Assembly: GCA_000310025.1 (NCBI GenBank)
Contig: FN649736.1
Coordinates: forward strand, 4,324,742 to 4,339,901
Reading direction: 5' to 3'
Length of the DNA stretch: 15,160 bases
From: Ectocarpus siliculosus
Lineage: Eukaryota > Sar > Phaeophyceae > Ectocarpales > Ectocarpaceae
Every line of letters begins with the position of its first letter. The first letter of the stretch is position 1. A model generated the notes under the pieces. It ran no database searches. It had not been told where the DNA came from and saw only the letters and a program-made list of their open reading frames with translations. The translations under genes and the position numbers were made by a program. Positions 1-9,800 of this stretch are shown here, piece after piece.

Positions 1-167
1 CGGGGTTTGTAGGGACGGGGGGTAAAGGTTTTAAAAATTAAAAGGGTCCCCCCCCCCCCCCCCCCGCGCGCGCCCGTCGCAAACAGACCCTCCTAGACGA
101 GGAAGCTGCAATAGGAGGGATTGGCGGGGCTGCACCGAAGGGGGGAGCAGAACTCGCGCAGTCAGCA
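1..167 (+). other. 5' edge: low-complexity DNA, possible 5' UTR or intron end
   Basis: An A/T-rich stretch is followed by a run of 18 C at 48-65 and a GC alternation. The frame used by the first exon has a TAA at 39-41 and is open from there on. An AG at 85-86 preceded by the C-rich run could be a splice acceptor, in which case the first exon would begin at 87 and the real start codon would lie outside the window. No promoter element can be recognised. Confidence 0.4.
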
Positions 168-308
168 ATGGTGCCCGTGCCCAACCACGACGTGTCCGTG
201 ATGCCTACGGTAGTAGAGGGCCGGCAGGGAGCGGGAATTCGGGCGGCGGAGGCGGTGGAGGCGGTGGCAGAGACGAAGACGGAGTTAGAGGGGGCTGCGA
301 TGTCGAAG
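168..308 (+). CDS. Channel exon 1 (provisional): N-terminal tail with candidate start ATG
   Basis: The ATG at 168 has G at -3 and G at +4, and an in-frame TAA lies upstream at 39-41. The 47 codons are Ala/Glu/Val-rich (for example AVEAVAETKTELEGAAMSK), which looks more like real protein than the other frames. The exon ends at a GTGGGT donor in phase 0, matching the phase-0 start of the next exon. No domain is recognised. The frame is also open upstream to 42, so an exon entering from an acceptor at 85-86 is the main alternative. Confidence 0.5.
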
Positions 309-3300
309 GTGGGTCTGGAGCATCGAATGGTCTTTTCGTGGGGTGATCGACCCGGTCCTCTTAGGTCTGTCTGACATCGACAGCAGCGGAAGCAGGGGCA
401 GTGTGGCAGCGGCAACCAAAGTAATCGGCCGTCGAACACAAGGCCAAGAAAACAGCAAGCACCAGAGAGCACGGGATCAAAAACTGCCGTGGGATGCTAC
501 CCTATTCCTCTCCCGTGCTTCATGTAGATCGGCCTTTTTGCACGTACGCCCCTGCACATACCCCGCCCCCCCTGCCGTTCACCCCCTCTCTCTCTCTCTG
601 CCTGTCGCAGGACTTGCCCAACGGGAGCGTTGTCGAGAGCCTGTTTTCTTCGATCCGTTTTCGTGGTGGCACGGCAGACGCGCCACCATCCCCGTCCCCT
701 TACCCGTCTTCCTCCGGCGGGGCTAACGCGGCGAAGGGCGGCAGCATGCGTGGATCTCTGACGGATGAGTCAAGCGGCAGAGGCTCCATGCTTGCGTGAG
801 TTGTAGGTTGTCTGTTGCGGTAGTGGGTCCCTCAACAACGCCTGCTTGTTCCCGGCGAACCGACCGGTGCTATTCGGGGGACCGGCGCAATTCGAAGTAC
901 AGAATGGATTGGTGATTTCAGTCTGTGCCCCGGGAATGGCACCGGCGATATTCAGCCGTCGTTGTTCAGGGACCAACACTCCACTGTGTGTTGTTGTTGA
1001 TGATGCTGTTGGTTTTCATGTTGACTGGTGTTGAAGCTGTTTTTTGTTTTTCGTCTTCTTCTCGGTAGCGTGTTTTCGAAGAAGCCGACCAGAGCTTGTC
1101 TTCTGTGTTCCATGATTCTTTTTCTTGTGTCTCATCTTGCTTTTTGTGTGTGTGTCTTCTGTTTCTCGTTTGGCAGGATGTTCAGGAAGGCCAGCCATAG
1201 CTTCTCGTCCAACAGCGCTATGTCCCGCAGTCACCGCGGCCACCACCAACGAAACACATCAGACCTCCAAGGCCTCCAACGACGCATGCCGGCTCGCGGC
1301 AAGGTGTATTATTATTAATTGAATAGTGTAGGACTTTTCATCTGTGTTTTTCATCGGATGGTGATGGCGACGGTGGTATCATGTTGATGGTGATCCATCC
1401 CAAAATCGGCTACAGAATACTCTAGTTATCTCACCTCCCGCTTGCAAAAAAGATCTGAGTGACGCCTGTAATGCCCACTACATGTATGCTATAGAAGGCC
1501 GCCCCCGGAGCCGCACCCTTTTGTTCTTGTTTCTGAACCAATTATGCATCCGTAGACATAAATACAAACAAAACATTGTCTACCTGCCTCTCCTCCCATG
1601 CCCCCCCCCCCTCCCCGCCACTACATAGTGCTTGTAACTGTCTCTGGAAGTGAAAGCACCAGAAAGTAAATTGAGTCATGCGCAGCTGTCATTCGTACGC
1701 AAGGAAGTAAGCACAAGATGCCGAACACCCTTAGCAGGATGAAGCGCACCCTTCATGCGACTCGCCGAATACCTCACGGCGCTTCGCGCTTGGTGATGTG
1801 AGAGCCTGGCCCGGTGAGAACCCGGCGTGCTCCGTCCCAGCTTCGTAGGGATACGAGGTCAATGGTCTAACGACTACGGCATGCACGACTATGAGTGCAC
1901 CCCCCCCCCCCCCCCCACTCCCTCCCCGCCCTTGAAAATATTGCCGGGGTTCGTTTATTATCTTCCGGTAAAGACCCGGTCGCCCCGGTGGTCTAGTTGG
2001 TACCCTCGAAGCCTTCTAGAGGCCAGGTCAGGGGTTCGAATCCCGGCGTGAAAGCGAGCTTTTCTTGCAAAGTGAGTTTTTCTCTCGCTTCCGCTCCTGA
2101 CCTAGTGGATAGCGCTAGTTCGTGTGTACACAGAAGGAAGAGAGTGCTGAACTCTTCTCGCATTAAACGAAGGCAACGTACCGCAGGAGAGGAGGGTAGA
2201 GAGGGGCTCTTCTGTGTGACCACGGGTTGGAGTAAACGGCACTAGTGCTGTGAGCGCTGATTTGAAGTGAAAAAAAAAAAATGCGCTCATAGCTCTATCG
2301 CTCGGAGACTTTCATGGACTCTCAAAACCCAACCCAATTTGCGTGACTACAAAGCTCTGGGTGATACACTACGAACATGTTTTTTGTAGGTTAAACACTC
2401 AAGTAAGCCCAGTATCCAGCCGGTTTTTCTTCCATTCACGTTGAAGACTACAACGCATCCCCTTCTACCGTGGTTATGTCGAAGTGGTAGTCTTGTTGTG
2501 ACTTTTACGTAGGTTTTCTGAACAAGAGTAGTGCTCTGCCCTCCCCCCCCCATTTAATAACATATATATTTTTCCCAGTTGACGGAGGCTGACGAAGCCA
2601 TGCTCTCCGATTCGGAGGCGGACTACGACGCGTTTGACAACAACTCGGAGAGGGTGGACAAGAAGCTGTTCTCGCCCAACTTCCGCTTCCTGCGGTGGTA
2701 CGCGACCTTCATGCTCGTCGCGCTGCTCACCTTCGTGTTCTACAACCCCATCAGAATCGCCTTCTTCCCCTCGGAACGGTAAGTGGTGGTGGCAGCACGT
2801 TGGATTGCCGTTGGGGAGATTAGTTTTTGTTCCGAAAATAAATTAATCTGTCAACGGATTTTTTTAAATAGTCCATGGCAGCTCGTTATGGGTCAACCTT
2901 ATTTTTTATTCTTATCCCTCACAAGAACCAAACAAATCCCGTCTCTATTCACAGGTAAAACTCCAGAGATTTTTTTTTTTATTGCTTGGTCGAACAGACG
3001 AGGGAGGGCGAGGGTTTTGTGGTCGTGTAGGCATACATTGTTGACAAGAAGTCCTACCTTCGTCTCTGCTAAATGTTGCGTTTTTTGTCTTTGCTGGTGG
3101 TTAAAACTGTGAAGACTGCTGTTGGAAGAGTCGTTCACCTGAAAGAAGAAGCAAGCAAGTATGTGTGTGAACAAAACCCGCTTTGCCCCGATGAACCCCG
3201 CGCGCGGTGGCAGTCATTTCGCTATTGTAGCTCCTTTGACAAACAATTCGGCGAGCATTCCGGTAGGTTGCGCGCCGTACTGTTTCCAAACGCTGCCGCG

Positions 3301-3852
3301 GTCATGCTCTCTCGCGATCTCTCTTTCTTCTCAAATCGCGCCACATACACCTACGGAAATATGACAACCTCTCTCTCTTCGGTCTTAGGCTCGGGTTTTC
3401 TCACTGCCATATCATCGATTTTTCGTGGAACATCTAGGCCTGAGAGTGTTTCCTCCTCGCCGCTTTCAGGCTTGTGTTCACAGCTTCCTTTCTTGTTGAA
3501 CGCGAGTGGCTTCCGGCACCTGCTGATGTGTCGATCGATGTGTGTCTCCTCTTGTGTGGCAGTGGGGCTTGGTACGGGATTGACCTAGTGTGGCACCTCG
3601 TGTTCGCCATCGACGTGCTAGTTCACCTCAACACCGGCTTCGTCGACGGCACCGATGGCAAGGTGAGCTTTTTTCTTTTTTTTTTTCTTGTTTCAGTGAC
3701 GAACGCTCTTGGTTTTTTATCTGCATCCACGGCTGCTGCGGCGCCTGTTTTTGTGGGGTCCTCTTCTCTTCCCGTTTCGCTTTGCTTCTTGTTTGGTTAC
3801 TGTTGCCTTGTGCAGCTGTAGTTGCTCTGCGGCGTGATTTTCGTTATGTCCA

Positions 3853-3884
<32 letters not shown>

Positions 3885-6800
3885 ACGGCCACCTCTGCTC
3901 CTCCTTCGATCATCATGAACAGCCTGGCTGTACTGTTTACTCTTGACCCCCCCGTCCTCCTCCTCCCCCTCCCCACGAACTACGAAAGGTGGTTTACTCC
4001 AGAATGGCCATCTGCCGGCGCTACGCCAAGCACGCGCTGATCGTGGACCTGCTCGCGGCGTTCCCGTTTACCTTCATCCCCGGCCTGGGACCGGGCAGCG
4101 CAGACGGCAACCACGAGATAGCCTACCTGCTGAGCCTGCCCAAGATGTTCCAGGTGTACTGGCTCATGACCATGGTGTACGAGAACCACCGCCTCCACGA
4201 GGGGACGTTTCTGGCCGTCCGGACTCTTCTGTCCGTGGTCGTGGTGAGATAGGTGTATGTTTTTTTTGTTTTTTTTTTCCATCGCGATAAATCAACGCTC
4301 ACAGCATTTCTGGCGGGTACTCGGTGGGAACTCCATTTTTTTTTGTTTTATCAGCGGTGACAGCATTTTTGCCGTGTAGGAGCTATTTACTGTAGCTACA
4401 TGGTCACACAGGGTTCCTCCCTCGTTCTGCAAAGTATAACAGCAGGGTAAATATTGAGGGCTTGGGTGTTTGAGCACGACAGCGTCGTTTTGTGACTGAT
4501 TCGCGCAACAGCTTCAAGTATGTTTGCGTCCTCATGTTGTGCGTTATGGAAGGTTCTGGTTTGGAGCATGAGGGTTATGTCATAAGCTTTGTTAGCTTTC
4601 CGCGCCCTTCTGTCTGTGGCAGTGTTGGTGAGTCTAGTTTGTCTCCCCGCGGAGCAGCTTCTTGGAAGGCACGTACATATATACGGAGACGAAGCCTTTT
4701 GTTTGTCAGAGCTTGTTGAAAATCACGAGTCAGGAGGGCGTGTTTCGGGGCTTTCAGCCCTCGTCTCTCCATAGTCGCGAGGTAGTGTTGCTTTCGACAT
4801 TCCAACGGCAATGGTGTTCGTGGAAACGGTGGCATGATGGATGAAACCACCCGTGCCTCTCACACGATTGAATGAGTAAAGCTGACGCTGCAGACAACAT
4901 ATCCACAAATGGGTATATAACTGGTCTGGTATAGAACAAACAGTCTGGTTTGCATCGTTTCGTGGTGAACTGGTGCTCCATTTATCGGTGGATTGGTCGA
5001 GCTGGGCGTCCTCGTTCTTCTGTTGCAGCGCTAGCTTCTTTTCCGATGCTTCTCCTTTGCCCAGGCGGTGCGCTGCAGAGAAAAAAAACTTTTCATAGGG
5101 AAAAAGTATGCTGCAAAAAGGCGTACAAGCAGTGGGGATGACACACGGTTCCCCCCCCCCCTCTCCGTGTCTTTTCTTCCCGGTGTACGTGTGCATACCT
5201 CAGACGGCCCACCTGTTCGGGTGCGGGTGGTACATGCTGGCGACGTTGCTGAGCACGGAGTGCGAGGACCTGTACTTCGAAGGACTTCCGGAAGGGGAGT
5301 TTGTCTTCGCGAACGGCCTCGAGTACACTGCCGGTGACTACATCGCCAGCGAGTGCCCCTGGATCTACAGGTGTGCTGTGTGTGTGAAAGTGTGTGTGTG
5401 TGTTTTTGTTGGCATCGACCGGGCTAACCGGCTGACCATTGGACAGACGGCAGTCGCATAGCGAGACAGAAAACGCGAATACGTTAACGCTTCAAGTCGT
5501 GTGTGTTTCTTTGATGTGCGTCGACCGCACCGGTGTATGCGTGTGTATGTGCATGCGTGTACTTGAGTGTTTTTGGCACGAAAACAAGTAAATCCAACCT
5601 GTTTCCATGGGCAAGATAAATTAGCGATGGATTCGGCGTGTACATCACCCATCTGCCTGCCTTCGAGCGTGCACTTTTTTTTTGTGTGGTTGTGTGCATG
5701 TTGTCGTAAGCATCGAACTCGTTCACCGGATGACCAAGGACAAGAAGCTCGCGAATAGGCAGCCAATCAGTCTTCACGAAATAATACGGCGGTTTCCCTG
5801 AATGTGGACGCCTATTTGTGGGAAAGGGCAACGCATCAGATGGATGTGTTTTCCAATGACGTTGTCGTTGACTTTACGTGCGAGGTATCGTAGGGTTGAA
5901 TTGTGTAGCGACTACGAGTGATGATGAGAAGGGCTGAAAGTTGCTTGTAGTCGTAACACAGATGGACCAGACGTAGAAAGGCTCGTACAATGGTGTTTTC
6001 GAAATTCACTACGGCCGCTCTCAGCACCGTTGAGAGCTTGCCCAATTAGAAACAGCAGAGAGGTGTGCGTGTGCCCACGTGGGCGCAGATCCAACGTCGT
6101 TCTCACCTACGCCGATCGCGCGTTCATTGTTATTGTTTTGTTTCCGCTTGGCCACGAAAAACCTAGCCTCCTCCTTCCACACAGCAGACGTAAAGCAGTA
6201 GACCGTAGACGCGAGGACACGAAAGCGAAACAAAACAAAACAACTAAACGCCATTTTCTTCCCGTCTCTTCTACGCCAGGAACGACTACGTAGCGCTCTC
6301 GATGGGCAGGAGGTACCTCGGAAGCGTGTACTGGGCCCTGACTACCCTTACCACCGTCGGTTACGGGGATCTCTCTGCCAGGACCCCGCCTGAGCAGGTG
6401 CAGCAGTCGTTCCCTATTTTAGTGACGCGCAAGCTTCTTTTTTTTTCTACAGACTCTTGACCGCAGGGAAGCGTTTCTAAGTTATTACCCCCCCTCCTAC
6501 ATGCAAACCAAAGAAACAAAGGATTAAATGGGACTAGATGTTAACGAAATATCGTATGAAGGAATCAAGGAGTACCTACATGGATGGGCAGGGACAAGGC
6601 TGAAGGTTAACTTAGGACCGGGGACATTGGCCTACGAGACGGTAGACGAAGATTTCGGGAGGTATGTAGACGATCAATACGACAAGTTCACTTGTGAATG
6701 CGGCTCCGAGTGCGAACACCGGGTTCGGGTTCGTGTAGTTGCGGAATATTCGTTGTACAAGGAGAGGGAAGTGTACATGACTGAGCTGGGAAAAGTAGAA

Positions 6801-9800
6801 GGAAGACACTGGGAGATGTTTAGATGTTTGAGGCACGGAATATCCAGGAGAAGACGGTAGCTGTACTGAGGCACAGGAAGTGGGTTGAAAAGGCGGGAAG
6901 TGATATTGATAGGATAGACGGGCTAGGGAAAGCTATTTTGAGCCACCTTTGGCAAAGTAGGAAGGAACGATTGGCCATCGGTGATCGGTCCTGTGGGAAC
7001 AATGCTCCGTCCTCTCGAGGGTGCGCGGTGAATGGTCTAACCGCGAAGGCATGCGACACATGAGAGTACGCCCCCCCCCACCTCCACCTATACGTGTTTG
7101 AAATGTCGGGGCACGATGGTTCTGAAAAATCTCGTCTTTAGCGCGGGGAGTTGGCTTCTATCCCGAGTGTCTCTATAGCGGGTAAGACCTGCACGTCTAG
7201 GTACGTGCCTGTGTACCACCGACGGTTTCACGCCTTGTTGAGCGGACACGTACACTCTGTGGTCCTACGAGAACCGATACGTCGTGTCGTTTAGTGTTAG
7301 GCGAGCATGGTGTCTTTGGTCATCGACAAAGACAGTCGCAAATTTTCGTCCGGCGACCAGCGCACAGCCGGATTGAAACACGCCTTTCCGATTGCCTCCG
7401 ATCAGGCGGGCGGGCCGTGGGGCGTTCGCCTAGTCGCATTGCGGTATGTCTAAGGCATTGATTTTTGCCTCTTCGAAGGTGTGGTGGATTGAAGCGGGAA
7501 ACTTTATAGGTTTTCCTTCTGCCCTCTCTCTGTTCAGCTTTATCTCAAGCAGAACCATGTTGTTTTGTTCGGGGGCCGGCACCCTATCCACAGATCTACT
7601 CCATGGCGGTCCAAATCGTGGGTGTTTCGTGGTACGGGTACATCGTCGGGACTTGGGCTTCCATCCTCAACAGCTTCGACCGCAAGGACAAGGAACAGAG
7701 GAGGTGTGTAAGAAGTGTGTGCGTGTGGTGAAAAGCCCCTCATGCTTGAGCATTTTGTTGCTTCTGGCGGCGTTTTTTGTCGTCGTTTTTTGTGTGTGTT
7801 TTTTTTTCTTGGTTGTTGTTGGATGTTGGAAGAGTCTTTTGTTGTCATTGCTGTCACGGTCGTTTCAACCTTGGTGCTGTTGTGTAGACCACTGTCATCG
7901 TCTCGGTCCTAGTTGTCGCCTGATACACCCAGAACCGTGTCGTCCATATCACGGTTACGTCCTTACCCCCATGACGTGACCTCACACCAGAGGCCCCCTT
8001 ACCCCTTCGCTTCAACACGACGTGACCTCACGTTGATGCTATATTCGTTGTCCCCACGTTGCTGTTGGGATTGTTGCTGCACCCGGGCTCGAGCAGCAAA
8101 ATGCGTGAGGTGGTAGCGTTCTCCAAGGCTGCCGGCCTGCCCCCGGAAATGGCGAAGAAGGTTCGACAGCACTTCCGGTGAGGCTTTCGAAATTATGCGG
8201 ACACCTTTTGCCTAGGGATGACGAAAAATGTTGCTTGGGTGTCCTTAATCGATTGCTGTAATTTTTCGGAATCACACGCATGCGGTCTGCCTGTCGTATT
8301 TACGTATTTTCGGAGATGTATGCGCTGTACAGTATTTATCTGCGTGAGTTGAAAGAGGTGCCGAAGCATAGCCAGGTAGGCCCGGCAGCACTTGGAAAGC
8401 AGCTCCTTGAAGACTGTCAGTGGAGTTTTCTGGTGGAGGCTGGAGCAAGGTTTACGGGCATGAGCACGCTATTTACCCCCCCAGCTCCGTAGCCGCTCTC
8501 CTTATGCTCTGCGTCCCGTGGGTTCTTCCACAGAGCTACTTCCAACTCGACACTTGGCCTAGGTTACACGCACCTTCCAAATGTCTTGCTAACATCGAGC
8601 GAAGCAAACATGATCAAATTTGCGTCTCAGACTCTATTCACGAGCACAGCTGGGTTGTTCTTACCCCCATGTAGGGCCACTGTTTGTCCTCCGAGAGACC
8701 GACCGCCTCGTTAATTATTGTCGCCCGCGCCCCCCGAACGTGTCGGAAACAAATCGCTCCGGAAAACAACAAAAAAGGTTTGCCCTGTACAGGCAGGACA
8801 ACTGGATCACCTTCAACGAGCAAGAGCTGGTGTCCGACATGCCGGCGGGCCTCAGGGCGGACGTCATCACGTACGTCCACGCGAACTTGATCGCCCAGAT
8901 CCCGTGGCTGGAGGGCAAGGACAAGAACTTCGTGGCGGACGTGGTGATCGTGCTAAAGCCGCGCCTCTTCATGGTGCGAGATGGGAGAGGAAGGGGTTGC
9001 TGATTTGTGCCTTTTTTTTGCCAACCCTGAAGGTGCCCCGTTCAAATTCAAGTCCACGCGGGGCTAGTACCGGATTCTCTTTTTAATTTCGTTTCTCGTC
9101 TTTGTTCGTGTGAATAAATGAAGCCGTTTTTTAGTTTCAACTGCACAACAGCTGAAAGCGTCCCAGGTGTTCATGGCTATTCATGAGCAGTCTATTGTAA
9201 GGGTTTGTTTGTCATATCTCACGAACGTTACCAAAGTTTACGGCGAAGTACCAAGTATATTCCAAAGTAGCTGGTGTGTGGAATACAGGCGTAGAGACAA
9301 CGTAACCACAAGTGCACACACAGGAGTAGCATCGCAAGACACGGTCTGAGGGCAGGATCTTGCTGATCGCTGGACAGCAAGAAGCCCCGCTTTGGTTATT
9401 TTTACTCCCCCGAAGCCACCTGCGGAGATGGGGAGTGGGAAGTCTTGTGACTATACCCTGCCGTCTCTCTTCGGTAGCGTTCTTTCTCTTCCGAGACCTT
9501 TCTCCTTGCCCAATTCGCATGAAAGAAAATTTCCAGCCCCCGGGGAGTGGGTAACACTACAACCTCGACCTTGGTCTCCGTCTAGCGAGGGTAGCCTTTG
9601 CCCTTAAGGGCGTCGACGATTAGATCTAGAAGCAATGGTTAATTGTATCCCTCCCAAGTAAAATTCGTATGACATTCGGTGCGACCCACTTGTCTTGGTT
9701 TGCTTTGGCTCCGCTGTGCTGGTGTTTCGATTGTACGGGCGTCGGGCCCAAGACGAGTTTTATCGCTTTTGAAAACCGTCACCACTGTTTATGCTACCGT

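Larger units (their letters stand above)
1304..2578 (+). other. Intron 3, carrying retroelement debris
   Basis: The largest intron (1275 bp). It holds a LINE-like tail fragment (about 1781-1953), a C17 run at 1900-1916 and a SINE-like element (about 1981-2281). The remainder (1304-1780, 2282-2578) shows no gene. Because exons 3 and 4 are phase 0, a small extra in-frame exon inside cannot be ruled out. Confidence 0.65.

Noticed and set aside
38-472. 144-codon minus-strand open frame
   Set aside because: Composition (Cys, Pro, Ser runs) is that of an antisense shadow, and it spans the poly-C run; no domain.
1981-2055. Functional tRNA gene
   Set aside because: A and B boxes are present, but the acceptor stem does not pair and the T stem has only three pairs.
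4723-5196. 157-codon minus-strand open frame
   Set aside because: Lies wholly in intron 6, crosses a C run, and shows no recognisable motif.
8280-8674. Extra coding exon in intron 10
   Set aside because: The open frames look partly protein-like, but exons 10 and 11 join perfectly in the C-linker, leaving no room for an insertion.
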